A stretch of 64,000 nucleotides of DNA. Source: Bacillus marinisedimentorum (GTDB lineage Bacteria; Bacillota; Bacilli; Bacillales; Bacillaceae_O). Each line of letters opens with the position of its first letter. Position 1 is the first letter of the stretch. The notes under the pieces are model-generated. The model was given only the letters and a program-made list of their open reading frames with translations, had not been told where the DNA came from and did not search any database. The position numbers and the translations under genes are program-made. The DNA is taken from assembly GCF_001644195.2 (NCBI RefSeq), contig NZ_LWBL02000026.1, forward strand, positions 62,001 to 126,000, in the 5' to 3' direction. Below, one piece after another: positions 27,299 through 35,993 of the stretch.

Positions 27299-27876
27299 AA
27301 TAGGTAAGAAAGCATAAGATCAATGTCCAGCTATGAGGTAGGGTCTGTCGCCATACATGAAAAAAGGGGTTCCGGCGTGAAAGCCGGGCTGAACGGCGCG
27401 AAACAGCCGCTTCGGCGTGAAAGTTGGACTCTACGGCATGAAATATGGGAGATTACGCGTGAAACAGTGAAAGTTTGGCGTGAAAGAAACGGGATTCCGC
27501 GCGAAAGTGCATCCCCCTGATTGCGGTTGTTCGCATACGGCGTGAAAAGCCGGGGATATGGCGGGAATGAACAGTCATCTGGCGTGAAATACAAAGAAAA
27601 GTAATCGTTTTTTATAAAATGAGACAAATCCGGCAGGTTACCGGGCCAAAATGGATCTGAGTGATCCTGTATATGAGTAACAGCTCGGTTTTGGCCGTCG
27701 GCCTGCTTGAAATGGTGGAAGAACGTGCAAATTTCAATGCCCGGGGTATTTAGGCTGTACTGGTCTGGCATCGTATTGGGATGCGGACCAGCTGCTCCCC
27801 TCCGCGAGGAAAAACCGACTCACAGAGGGTACCCCCGCTTATGCGTACGCCGCTAAGCGGGCGCCTTTCGCATTTG
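27299..27876. repeat. compound repeat, copy 1: 21-bp-period GGCGTGAAA array plus palindrome arm
   Basis: It aligns along its length with 39018-39614. It opens with TAATAGGTAAGAAAGCATAA and TGTCCAGCT, continues with ten GGCGTGAAA-like motifs starting at 27374, 27395, 27414, 27435, 27456, 27477, 27498, 27539, 27560 and 27581, and closes with the CTTATGCGTACGCCGCTAAG / GCGGGCGCC arm shared with the 120-bp palindromes at 29.8 and 57.5 kb. Steps between motifs are 21, 19, 21, 21, 21, 21, 41, 21, 21. It lies between the araA terminator and rbsK. No gene is supported in it. Confidence 0.85.
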
Positions 27877-27946
27877 ATCTTGAAACGCCGAATGTAATAG
27901 AATATGGTTGCACTGTATGATATACGAAACGATTGGAGGCTTCTCA

Positions 27947-28834
27947 ATGAACCCAAAGATAACCGTCATCGGCAGCATCAACATGGATGTCGTCACAAGC
28001 ACCGACCGTTTTCCGGATCAGGGTGAAACGGTCCCTGGCACTGATTTTGCAACTGTGCCCGGCGGAAAAGGGGCTAACCAGGCGGTGGCAGCGGCACGGC
28101 TAGGGGCTGACGTCCATATGATCGGGCGGGTAGGTGATGATGTGTTTGGGCAAAACCTGCGGGAGCACTTGCTTAATGAAGGAATCCATGTGGATGGCGT
28201 GCAAACGGCGGAGGGCTGTTCGACGGGCATCGCGACGATCCTTTTGACAGAAGGGGATAACCGGATTGTAGTGGTGCCGGGAGCCAACCATGAACTGACT
28301 GCCGACGATGCCGCACAATATGAGGATATGATGGCGGATAGTGATCTTGTCATGCTTCAGCTTGAGATTCCGCTTGACACGGTGATCAGCATAGCGGCAG
28401 CAGCTAAGAAGCTGGGAACACCTGTGCTTTTGAATCCCGCTCCGATTCAGCCGCTGCCGGAACGCTTGCTGCGTGATGTGACGTATATTACGCCGAATGA
28501 ACATGAGCTTGGCGTCCTTTTGGGATCAGCAGGTGAAGAGTACAGAGACGGCCTTCTGAAAAAGCTGATTGTGACGAAGGGGGCGGAAGGTGTTGTTTAT
28601 TTTGTGGGCAGCAGGGAAGCCGCTGTTCCCGGCTATCAAGTTGAGGCAATGGATACAACCGGTGCAGGTGATACGTTTAACGGCGCTTTCGCAGTTGCTG
28701 TAAGTAAAGGGATGAGTGTCGCGGCTGCCTGCCGGTTCGGCAATGCGGCTGCGGCTTTATCGGTAAAAAAGCTTGGAGCACAGGGCGGGATGCCGGTGAC
28801 GGAAGAAGTACGGGCATTCTTAAATGAAAAATAA
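27947..28834 (+). CDS. rbsK: ribokinase (PfkB family)
   Basis: 295 residues. ATG at 27947 with TTGGAGG 6 bases upstream; an earlier in-frame ATG at 27908 lacks a site. N-terminal GSINMDVV, the PfkB signature PGGKGANQAVAAARLGA, and the C-terminal TTGAGDTFNGAFAVA with the catalytic Asp identify a ribokinase-type sugar kinase making ribose 5-phosphate. It stands alone without rbsD or an rbs transporter, between the compound repeat and a convergent gene. Confidence 0.88.
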   Translation: MNPKITVIGSINMDVVTSTDRFPDQGETVPGTDFATVPGGKGANQAVAAARLGADVHMIGRVGDDVFGQNLREHLLNEGIHVDGVQTAEGCSTGIATILLTEGDNRIVVVPGANHELTADDAAQYEDMMADSDLVMLQLEIPLDTVISIAAAAKKLGTPVLLNPAPIQPLPERLLRDVTYITPNEHELGVLLGSAGEEYRDGLLKKLIVTKGAEGVVYFVGSREAAVPGYQVEAMDTTGAGDTFNGAFAVAVSKGMSVAAACRFGNAAAALSVKKLGAQGGMPVTEEVRAFLNEK

Positions 28835-28856
28835 GGCACGCATGGAAATGCGTGCC
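28835..28856 (-). terminator. terminator shared by convergent rbsK and HAD genes
   Basis: Perfect 9-bp stem GGCACGCAT / ATGCGTGCC with a GGAA loop, directly behind the rbsK stop. On the minus strand it is followed by TTATTTTTC, so it suits the HAD gene best. Confidence 0.7.
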
Positions 28857-28868
28857 CACAAAATATAA

Positions 28869-29642
28869 TTATCCTCTCATGGGTTTAGTCTGTTCATCCA
28901 TCACCCGCTCAATCGCCCTTGCAACCCCATGCTCCTCATTCGTTGATGTCACCCACTGCGCGTGTTTCTTCACAATTTCCTGAGCATTGCCCATCGCGAC
29001 ACCTACACCTGCCTCGCGGATCATGGCAAGATCGTTCAAACTGTCGCCGATTGCCATCACATGGTCCATTGTCAAATCGAGCCAGCTGGATACCTTTTTC
29101 AGCGCCTCGGCCTTGTTCACGCCGGCAGGATTGATTTCGATGTTTGTCGGGCTTGAATTGGTCACTTCCAGGTCTTTGTTGCGTATCAATTCATCCTGGA
29201 TGATCTGGCGGATCCGGTTATCGGGGATGTCGTAGCCGAATTTCAGCCATTCATACGATTCCAGTTCTCCGGGAAAAGGATTGCGATGGTTGAACAACCC
29301 CTGTACAGTTGTGCTCCAGAACCTTACATCGTGTTTTTGTTTCAATTCCCACATCTGCCGGACGTGTTCATGTTTTAAAGGGATCCGGTCGACAAGGTTG
29401 AAGTCTTCATCATATATTTCACCGCCGTTTACTGTCACAATATATGAAGAAGGGCCAAGCAGCTCGGCGATTTCCCGGCAGTATAAAAGCGGACGTCCTG
29501 TGCTTAAAAGGACGTGGATGCCTTTGGCTTTGGCCCGCTGGATCGCTTGATGGTTTTCTTCAGAAACTTCATGGTTGCTATTCAATAACGTGCCGTCCAT
29601 GTCGATGGCAATGAGGCGTATATCGTTTTTCAATTGTTCCAC
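28869..29642 (-). CDS. Cof-type HAD-superfamily phosphatase
   Basis: 257 residues. Motif I IDMDGTLLNSN with the nucleophilic Asp, motif II LLSTGRP, motif III Lys in NKAEALKKV and motif IV GDSLNDLAMI, with a C2-type cap: a Cof/YidA-like sugar-phosphate phosphatase. The long reading frame starts with GTG at 29642, but AAAAGGG lies only 2 bases from it; the TTG at 29633 has better spacing and would give a protein three residues shorter. The substrate is unknown. It converges on rbsK. Confidence 0.85.
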   Translation of the reverse strand: MEQLKNDIRLIAIDMDGTLLNSNHEVSEENHQAIQRAKAKGIHVLLSTGRPLLYCREIAELLGPSSYIVTVNGGEIYDEDFNLVDRIPLKHEHVRQMWELKQKHDVRFWSTTVQGLFNHRNPFPGELESYEWLKFGYDIPDNRIRQIIQDELIRNKDLEVTNSSPTNIEINPAGVNKAEALKKVSSWLDLTMDHVMAIGDSLNDLAMIREAGVGVAMGNAQEIVKKHAQWVTSTNEEHGVARAIERVMDEQTKPMRG

Positions 29643-29725
29643 ACCCTTTTGTCCCGTGATTGTGTTGGTGACTATAGCTTACCAGATTTTAAGGGGAAGT
29701 TGTATGCGGGAGGGCTGTTAAAAGG

Positions 29726-29754
29726 CGAAAGGCCGGCTTGCCGCCGGCCTTTTA
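29726..29754 (-). terminator. terminator-like hairpin upstream of the HAD gene
   Basis: GGCCGGC / GCCGGCC stem with 5-base loop and AAAGG / CCTTTT flanks on both sides. On the minus strand it would end transcripts arriving from the symporter gene after they pass the palindromic repeats. Confidence 0.6.
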
Positions 29755-29786
29755 TTGATGAATTTTAAGTTTTTACGCGAGATCAG

Positions 29787-29912
29787 TGTCCAGCTGCGAG
29801 CCCTAGCGGCTATCGCCATAAGCATTGCCGCCCCATGAAGGGGAAAAGCGCCTTCCTGGTGCAGCCCTGCTTATGCGTACGCCGCTGGGCAAGGGCTCTC
29901 CGCATTTCGAGA
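29787..29912. repeat. 120-bp palindromic repeat, copy a
   Basis: Begins TGTCCAGCTGCGAGCCCTAG, contains CGGCTATCGCCATAAGC and returns with GCTTATGCGTACGCCGCTGG; the two ends are imperfect inverted arms. It is in direct tandem with the next copy. The stretch 29643-30037 has no gene and is occupied by this pair plus the hairpin at 29726. Confidence 0.75.
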
Positions 29913-30032
29913 TGTCCAGCTGCGAGCCCTGGCGGCTAGCCGCTATCAGCATTTCCACCCGTGAAGGGAAAGACGCCTTCCTGCGGGTCCCCCAGCTTAT
30001 TCGTACGCCGCTAAGCGGGCGCCTTGCTTTTT
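29913..30032. repeat. 120-bp palindromic repeat, copy b
   Basis: Begins TGTCCAGCTGCGAGCCCTGG and ends CGTACGCCGCTAAGCGGGCG then CCTTGC. Its right end is 5 bp from the stop codon of the symporter gene at 30038, so it must be transcribed as the 3' untranslated structure of that gene. Confidence 0.75.
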
Positions 30033-30037
30033 TCTTG

Positions 30038-31561
30038 TTAAGCACCTTTTTCTTCTTCAAACGTAGCGGATCCGCTCTGTGTCAGTGATTTCTGTGTCAG
30101 CAGGCTGACGCCGATTGTGAGCAGCAGCGAAACGAGAAAGCCTGGAACAGCTTCGTACGTGACGCCGAACAGGATGTTCGAAAAGAATTCTTTTACATCC
30201 GGCAGGAAGCTGTAGGTCCATTCCGGCTGCCGTTTGACCAGGACAACGGTGATGAGGCCGAAAATCATGCCGGCGAGGACGCCGTGTTTGGTCGCTTTTT
30301 TCCAGTAGATGGACAAAAGCAGCGCCGGGCCGAATGATGCACCAAGGCCGCCCCAGGCAAACAGCACCATCCAGAAGACGAATTCCTGGAAAGCGAAGGC
30401 GAGCCAGATGGAAAGCCCCATCAATACGAGTATGGAAATTCGGCTGAACGCGACAAGCTGGCGTTCGGTAATATGTTTGCCGGTGTTGAAAATCTGGTCA
30501 TAGATGTCGCGCACGAGGGCGGAGGATCCGACGAGCAGCTGGCTGTCAGCGGATGACATGATGGCTGCCAGGACAGCGACAAGCAGGACGCCCATGAAAA
30601 ATGGTCCTGTCAATTCACTTCCGAGTGTCATGAATACCGTCTCTGCGTTGCCGTCAGGCAGGGATTCGCTATTCGGAATATAAGCCCGGCCGGTAAGTCC
30701 GACCATCACCGCACCCCAGCCCATCACGACATTCCAGATTGTCGAGATGAGAGCCGCCTGGCGCATTTCTTTCTTGTTTTTCAACGACATGTAACGCACA
30801 AGAATATGAGGGTTGCCCGGCGACCCGAATCCGATGCCGAGAAGCCCGACGATGGCACCGAATCCGAAGGTGAACGGATCGACAAATCCGGCCCCTTCCG
30901 CCTGCATCACTTCAACGATTGGGCCGAAGCCGCCGAGGCCGATGATCGCAACGATCGGCAATACGACGAGTGACAGGAACATCAAACCGGCTTGCAGGAC
31001 ATCGGTTTTACTGACGGCATGGAACCCGCCAAGCAATGTATAAATAAGAATAATAGCTGCTGTCAGCCACATGCCGCCCGTGTTGGACAATCCGAGTGTG
31101 CCTGAAAAAGCGGTTCCTCCGGCCACAACCTGGCTCCCGACATACGCAACCATGAAAAACATAATGATAAGGGAGCTGACGAGGCGGAGCACCTTTGATT
31201 TATCCTGATAACGTTTTTCAAGAATGTCAGGGATCGTGATGGCATCATTCTTTTCACTGAACGCGCGGAAACGCGGAGCGACGAAAAAGAACATGAGCAC
31301 TTCGACGGTGATATAGCCGGCGATTGCCCAGACGGCATTCAAGCCGGTGGCATAAGCCATCCCGGTTACACCGAGGACGAGCCAGCCGCTGCGCCCCGAG
31401 CTCACCGCCGAGAGGGCGACCGTGAATTTGCCGAGCCCCCGTCCGGCAAGGAAAAAGTCGGTAAGGCCGCCGGAGCTTTTTTTCGAGCTGATTAAGCCGA
31501 TTGCGACAAGCAGAAGCAGATAAGCGATCATGACAGACAGTGTCAGCGGATGTACACTCAT
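30038..31561 (-). CDS. sodium:solute symporter (SSS family, PutP-like)
   Basis: 507 residues, about 13 hydrophobic helices. Family motifs include DFFLAGRGLGKFTVALSAVSSGRSGWL, ITIPDILEKRY and the sodium-site segment AAIMSSADSQLLVGSSALVRDIY. It takes up a small solute with sodium; the SGRSGW and SSADSQLL motifs favour the proline-type branch, but the substrate is not certain. Its ATG overlaps the stop of a 35-residue membrane protein (31558-31665), and it follows an ornithine-cyclodeaminase-family gene, which suggests an amino acid or derivative. Confidence 0.88.
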   Translation of the reverse strand: MSVHPLTLSVMIAYLLLLVAIGLISSKKSSGGLTDFFLAGRGLGKFTVALSAVSSGRSGWLVLGVTGMAYATGLNAVWAIAGYITVEVLMFFFVAPRFRAFSEKNDAITIPDILEKRYQDKSKVLRLVSSLIIMFFMVAYVGSQVVAGGTAFSGTLGLSNTGGMWLTAAIILIYTLLGGFHAVSKTDVLQAGLMFLSLVVLPIVAIIGLGGFGPIVEVMQAEGAGFVDPFTFGFGAIVGLLGIGFGSPGNPHILVRYMSLKNKKEMRQAALISTIWNVVMGWGAVMVGLTGRAYIPNSESLPDGNAETVFMTLGSELTGPFFMGVLLVAVLAAIMSSADSQLLVGSSALVRDIYDQIFNTGKHITERQLVAFSRISILVLMGLSIWLAFAFQEFVFWMVLFAWGGLGASFGPALLLSIYWKKATKHGVLAGMIFGLITVVLVKRQPEWTYSFLPDVKEFFSNILFGVTYEAVPGFLVSLLLTIGVSLLTQKSLTQSGSATFEEEKGA

Positions 31562-31665
31562 GTCTGCTCACCTTCCCCTTTATCAACAGAAACATATAGA
31601 ATAATGGCTAATAAAATGATGGATACAGGTATGATGCCGAGTGTCAACCACATACCGAATGTCAT
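31558..31665 (-). CDS. small membrane protein, probable symporter accessory subunit
   Basis: 35 residues: MTFGMWLTLGIIPVSIILLA and a further ILYVSVDKGEGEQT, that is one transmembrane helix with a charged C-terminal tail. GGGGGA lies 6 bases before the ATG. The stop TGA overlaps the ATG of the sodium symporter (ATGA), so translation is coupled. Similar tiny one-helix proteins are known upstream of SSS genes in Bacillota; their role as an accessory subunit is inferred from this constant position. Confidence 0.8.
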   Translation of the reverse strand: MTFGMWLTLGIIPVSIILLAIILYVSVDKGEGEQT

Positions 31666-31678
31666 TTCAATTCCCCCT

Positions 31679-32623
31679 TTATCCTTTTTGCTGTTCGTAA
31701 AAGTCCTTTGCGACGTAGGCATCGAATAGAGCGCTTCCGACCGATTTGAAAACCGTGAACGGCATTTTTCCGGCGGCTGGTGCCTGTCCGGATAAAACGT
31801 GTTTGAAAAGATGGATCTGGCCTGCCGGTTCCCCCTTTATTAATTCCCGGGCGCGGATGATATCCCCTGATTCCTTTTCCGCTGTCGGTGTGTCGATAAA
31901 AATCGAACCGTTTCCGTGAAGCACACTGTCTGGGAGCTCCTGCATATCAGGCCGGAAGCTTCCCACTGCCGCAACATGCTTCCCTGAAAGCAGCGCTGCC
32001 GCATTTTCAGGAATGACAGGTGTTTTGGACGTGGTGGCTGTCAGGATCACATCGCTTTTTTGGACCAATTCCTCAATGCTTGCGGGTGTTTCCAATGGAA
32101 TTTCAGGGTTGGCCTCCTGCCACTTGGTTTTAAAGGCTGCCAGCCGGTCCTGTGAGCGGTTCACAGCATATACCCGCGTAACGTTCCGGACTGCCGCTGC
32201 GGCAAGAAGCTGAGTCCAGCCCTGGGTGCCGGTTCCGATCAAGCCGACGGTAATCGGCCTGTTTTCGGTCAGTTCGGCGATGCTCAGCCCGCTGAGCGCA
32301 CCGGTCCTGATCGCGGTGAGCGCCTTTCCATCCATTCTGGCGAGCGGCTGCAATGTTTGCCTGTCATATAACTGGACGGTCCCTTCCAGTGTCGGCAGTC
32401 CTTTCGTGCGGTTGCCCGGTGCGACGGTGACAAGTTTTGTAAGAAAATACCCCTTGATGAACACCGGCATGATCAGCACGGTGTTATCCCCGTCATGGAG
32501 ATGGGTCCGTTCCGGAAGCTGATGAAATGCGGAACCATCATGTAAAAAGGCTTCACGCACACTGCTGATGGCGGTATCCATCGATAACCGGCGGTAGATC
32601 TCGTCTTCACTGAATTCCTGCAT
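31679..32623 (-). CDS. ornithine cyclodeaminase / mu-crystallin family protein
   Basis: 314 residues. N-terminal dimerisation part (RRLSMDTAISSVREAFLHDG), conserved KLVTVAPGNRTKGLPTLEGTVQLYD, then a Rossmann fold with ITVGLIGTGTQGWTQLLAA. The family contains ornithine cyclodeaminase, alanine dehydrogenase and delta1-pyrroline-2-carboxylate (or thiazoline) reductase, all NAD(P)-linked amine or imino acid enzymes; specificity cannot be read here. First gene of an operon with the tiny membrane protein and the SSS symporter, 13 bp apart. Confidence 0.85.
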   Translation of the reverse strand: MQEFSEDEIYRRLSMDTAISSVREAFLHDGSAFHQLPERTHLHDGDNTVLIMPVFIKGYFLTKLVTVAPGNRTKGLPTLEGTVQLYDRQTLQPLARMDGKALTAIRTGALSGLSIAELTENRPITVGLIGTGTQGWTQLLAAAAVRNVTRVYAVNRSQDRLAAFKTKWQEANPEIPLETPASIEELVQKSDVILTATTSKTPVIPENAAALLSGKHVAAVGSFRPDMQELPDSVLHGNGSIFIDTPTAEKESGDIIRARELIKGEPAGQIHLFKHVLSGQAPAAGKMPFTVFKSVGSALFDAYVAKDFYEQQKG

Positions 32624-32652
32624 AGCATACCCCCTAACCCTTATTTAAATTT

Positions 32653-32681
32653 ATCGTATTTTAATTATTGAAAATAGTCAA
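32653..32681 (-). promoter_or_regulatory. sigma-A type promoter of the cyclodeaminase-symporter operon
   Basis: On the minus strand TTGACT (32681-32676), spacer 17, TACGAT (32658-32653), 30 bases before the start of the cyclodeaminase-family gene. Confidence 0.6.
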
Positions 32682-32710
32682 TCTATTATTGGCTAAGAAT
32701 CAAATACAGA

Positions 32711-34576
32711 TCATGGCTTGTTTAAACGTCTTCGTTCCTGTATGACGGTATCCACTTTCTCCTTCATCAAGCCGTATAGTGTTACCGCAATATAAACGTC
32801 AGTTCTGTCAGAAAAATGATTGAGGTCAATGCCAAGCAGTTCCTCAATTTTTTTCAGCCGGTAGGTGAGTGTGTTGAAGTGAATATGCATTTGCTGTGCT
32901 GTTTCTTTCACCCTGTGGCCGTTGAAAAGATACCGTTCGAATGTCGGAAAGTATTCCTGTTTCCCTGCACCCAGCTCATACATGAGCAGGGGCCCCAGTT
33001 TTTCTGTTATAAAGGAAATCAGCTGTTCCTCGCTGTTTTCCAGAAACAGCCGGCTCGCACCAAGCTGCTGATAGGACAGTGAGGTCTGGCCGGTGCTGAA
33101 CGTTTTTAAAAATTCGACCGTCTTCAATGCCTCCTGGAACGACTCCCGGGCATGCTCGATTCCTCTGTATCCCCCGCCAGTCCCGATGATCGGCGACAGG
33201 CCTTTCTTCTTAATGAAGCGAGCCAATTTTTCGTTTCGCTCCTCGATGAATTGCATTCCTGGATGGTGTTCTTCCTTTTCGGACAACAGAATAATAATAT
33301 GGTTATTCCTGTTTACTGCCATCATCGTTTCCCGGCCGTATGCCTGCCGGATGGCCTGCAGAATTTCCCGGTTCATCTTCCGTAAGACGCGTTTCTCGGT
33401 TTCTTCTTCCGAATGAAACGAAACAAGCTGCAAAATGATGATCCGGTAAATGTTGTTTGGATCAAAGTCCAGGTTTCTCGCCTGCTGTAAAAGACGTGAG
33501 GTCACGTTTCCGGTGACCAATTCTTCGAGGAATTCCCCTTTTAGCTTTTGTTCCATCTCATGGAGGTCCTGCTCTTTGACAAGCTCAAGCGATAAGATGG
33601 TGCATGCGTGTTCAAGTGCGGCCGTATCAATCTCTGAGAGGCGTGCAGGCGATAGGGCCGCCAGATAGCCGGAACGATTGTGTTTGCTGCCAATTGGGAA
33701 AATTTCAAGCTTACGCCCGCCGGAAGCAGGCAAGTCAATATGGCTTTCTTCAAAAGAGCCTCGACTGGAAAACGGCTGAATCGCTTCAAGAATATCAGGC
33801 AGCACCGGTTCAAGCGACCGGGGCTGATAATCAAGGATGTCGCCGAATGAATCGGTCAGTATCAATGGAGTTCCGATTGTTTCGTAAAGATGAACAAGGA
33901 TGGCATTCAGGTTTTCTCCTTTTACAACAAGGTTGGAAAGTTTTTTGTGTGTATCGACAGAACGGGCGAGCAGCGTATTTTGCTGTGTGATCGTTTTGTT
34001 CAGTTTGCTTAGAAGCGCAACGGTTTTTTCTTTCTCTTTATATAAATGAGACCGTTCAAGGGCAACAGCCGCCTGGTGGGAAATGGCTTCAAGCAGGTTG
34101 AGGTCTTCCTGTGTGAACGTCTTGTCGGGCTGGAGTGAATCCAGGGTGATGACGCCCAGGCAGTCGTCGTTGACAATGATGGGCGCACAAATTGCGGAAT
34201 AAGGGAGTTCGGGTAAGGATGCCTGGAGAATTTCATAATTGAAGCCGGTCAGTTTACCGGTAGCTTCAAGAACGTCGGCCCTGTCTTTGAACATGAGCGG
34301 TTTCTTTTGCTGAAACGCCATTCCTGTCATCGACTCGCCCGGTTTCAGCCTTGTTCCGTATATGACGTTCTGGTTGAAACCGTAAGAGCTTTTGGAGATG
34401 AGGACACCTTCCTCCTTATCATAGAGAAAAAGAATCCCGACATCCGCCACCTCGATAATGGAGATGATCTCCTGGATGATCGATTCGATGACCGCTTTGG
34501 AATCAAGCGCTGAATTCAGGATATTTGAAACTTGCATCAGGTAATGCAGCTGTTTATGGGTTAATTGCTCGTTCAT
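32711..34576 (-). CDS. GAF-domain transcriptional regulator with PucR-type C-terminal HTH
   Basis: 621 residues. The ATG at 34576 (AAAGGATGG upstream) is preferred over a start at 34636. An N-terminal GAF domain (about 20-175, with ADVGILFLYDKEEGVLISKSSYG and SAICAPIIVNDDCLGVITLDSLQP), a short coiled linker, a central GGDEF-like/CdaR-type region and a C-terminal PucR helix-turn-helix (FNTLTYRLKKIEELLGIDL). The family activates purine, ureide or amino-acid-derivative catabolic genes. It lies between the symporter operon and divergent M20 genes and probably controls both sides. Confidence 0.85.
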   Translation of the reverse strand: MNEQLTHKQLHYLMQVSNILNSALDSKAVIESIIQEIISIIEVADVGILFLYDKEEGVLISKSSYGFNQNVIYGTRLKPGESMTGMAFQQKKPLMFKDRADVLEATGKLTGFNYEILQASLPELPYSAICAPIIVNDDCLGVITLDSLQPDKTFTQEDLNLLEAISHQAAVALERSHLYKEKEKTVALLSKLNKTITQQNTLLARSVDTHKKLSNLVVKGENLNAILVHLYETIGTPLILTDSFGDILDYQPRSLEPVLPDILEAIQPFSSRGSFEESHIDLPASGGRKLEIFPIGSKHNRSGYLAALSPARLSEIDTAALEHACTILSLELVKEQDLHEMEQKLKGEFLEELVTGNVTSRLLQQARNLDFDPNNIYRIIILQLVSFHSEEETEKRVLRKMNREILQAIRQAYGRETMMAVNRNNHIIILLSEKEEHHPGMQFIEERNEKLARFIKKKGLSPIIGTGGGYRGIEHARESFQEALKTVEFLKTFSTGQTSLSYQQLGASRLFLENSEEQLISFITEKLGPLLMYELGAGKQEYFPTFERYLFNGHRVKETAQQMHIHFNTLTYRLKKIEELLGIDLNHFSDRTDVYIAVTLYGLMKEKVDTVIQERRRLNKP

Positions 34577-34736
34577 CAAACCATCCTTTTGAATTATTTT
34601 TTTTTCATTATATCTGACGGTTGTGATAATTAACAATATTTACGTAACTATTTTGTAGGGTAGCACATAGCCAGGCGCAAGGATCTTCATGTAAAATAAG
34701 TTAAAATATTCTGTTAATTTTAAAGGTGGTCGTTGT

Positions 34737-35954
34737 ATGCTTGAACGAATCAACAGTTTGCTGGAGAAGAACTTTGGAGAGATGTCCGACATCCGCAGGC
34801 ATCTCCATATGAACCCGGAGCTATCCTTTGAAGAAGTGAAGACGCCGGAGTTCATCGCCGATTTTCATAACAAGCTCGGCCTGGAGGTGAAAACCGGAGT
34901 GGGCGGCCGCGGCGTTACGGCCAAATTAGAAGGGGGCAAGCCCGGAAAAACGGTGGCATTGCGGGCTGACTTCGATGCGCTTGCCATTCAGGATGAGAAG
35001 GATGTCCCGTACAAGTCCCAGGTTCCAGGCGTCATGCACGCCTGCGGCCACGATGCCCATACAGCAACATTGCTCGGGCTGGCTAAGGCGCTTCATGCGG
35101 TAAAAGATGAGCTGGAGGGCGATATTGTCTTCATTCACCAATTTGCGGAAGAAATCACGCCGGGCGGTGCCCAGGCGATGATCAAGGATGGCTGTCTTGA
35201 AGGTGTTGACGCCATATTCGGAACCCACGTGTGGTCACCGATGCCGTTCGGGCAGGTGGGTTATCGAAAGGGCTACCTGATGGCTGCAGCAGACCGGTTC
35301 GATCTCGAAGTGACAGGGAAAGGCGGCCATGGTGCGATGCCGCAGGAAACGATTGATCCGATAATGACCGCAGCGAACATATTGCAAAACTTCCAGACGA
35401 TCGTGAGCAGGAAGGTAGATCCATTGAAGTCGGCTGTTCTGACCGTAAGCTCTTTCCATTCCGGCGATGCCTTTAATGTCATTCCCGGCAAAGCCGAGTT
35501 GAAAGGGACGGTCCGGACATTCGATGAGTCTGTCCGGACACTTGTTGAGCAATCGATGGAACTGATGGCTGAATCAATCTGCAACGCGAATGGCGCCGAG
35601 TGTTCATTTTCATATGAGAGGGGTTATCCCGCCCTCTGGAATCATTCCGCCGAGACGGAGCAGCTGGCAGAAGCGGCTAAAACGGTTGTTCCTCCCGATC
35701 AAGTGGTTGAGATGGAGCCGATTATGGGAGGTGAGGATTTTGCCTACTATCTGAAAGAAGTGCCGGGAGCCTTTTTCTTTACAGGCGCCAGGAACGAAGC
35801 GGAGGGGGCACATTATCCTCACCATCATGCCAAATTCGATATCGATGAGAAAGCGATGCTGATTGCCGCAAAGGTCATGGCAGCGGCCGCCATTCGCTTT
35901 CAGGCTGGTGAACCGGCAGGGGACATGATCGGAGCGGCAGAGTCCGGGGAGTGA
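34737..35954 (+). CDS. M20D-type amidohydrolase (N-acyl amino acid hydrolase)
   Basis: 405 residues. Typical start of the IAA-amino-acid/hippurate hydrolase family: DIRRHLHMNPELSFEE, metal-site VALRADFDALAIQDE, GVMHACGHDAHTATLLG and the HQFAEE catalytic segment. The lid domain has GKGGHGAMPQE. Cytosolic, hydrolyses N-acyl or N-aminoacyl bonds using divalent metal. AAAGGTGG lies 8 bases before the ATG. First of two consecutive M20 genes, divergent from the PucR-type regulator. Confidence 0.9.
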   Translation: MLERINSLLEKNFGEMSDIRRHLHMNPELSFEEVKTPEFIADFHNKLGLEVKTGVGGRGVTAKLEGGKPGKTVALRADFDALAIQDEKDVPYKSQVPGVMHACGHDAHTATLLGLAKALHAVKDELEGDIVFIHQFAEEITPGGAQAMIKDGCLEGVDAIFGTHVWSPMPFGQVGYRKGYLMAAADRFDLEVTGKGGHGAMPQETIDPIMTAANILQNFQTIVSRKVDPLKSAVLTVSSFHSGDAFNVIPGKAELKGTVRTFDESVRTLVEQSMELMAESICNANGAECSFSYERGYPALWNHSAETEQLAEAAKTVVPPDQVVEMEPIMGGEDFAYYLKEVPGAFFFTGARNEAEGAHYPHHHAKFDIDEKAMLIAAKVMAAAAIRFQAGEPAGDMIGAAESGE

Positions 35955-35993
35955 CAGGCCTTGATTGATTTCCAAAAGAGAGGGGGAAAATTC

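Noticed and set aside
27374-27590. Repeat array resembling a CRISPR
   Set aside because: Repeat units are only about 9 bp, degenerate, with 12-bp spacers that are themselves shared between the two copies; no cas genes are near.
27331-27771. 146-codon reading frame antisense to the compound repeat
   Set aside because: It has no ribosome site, and the counterpart at 39 kb is broken. The DNA motif steps of 19 and 41 bp shift the frame, so the conservation is at the DNA level.
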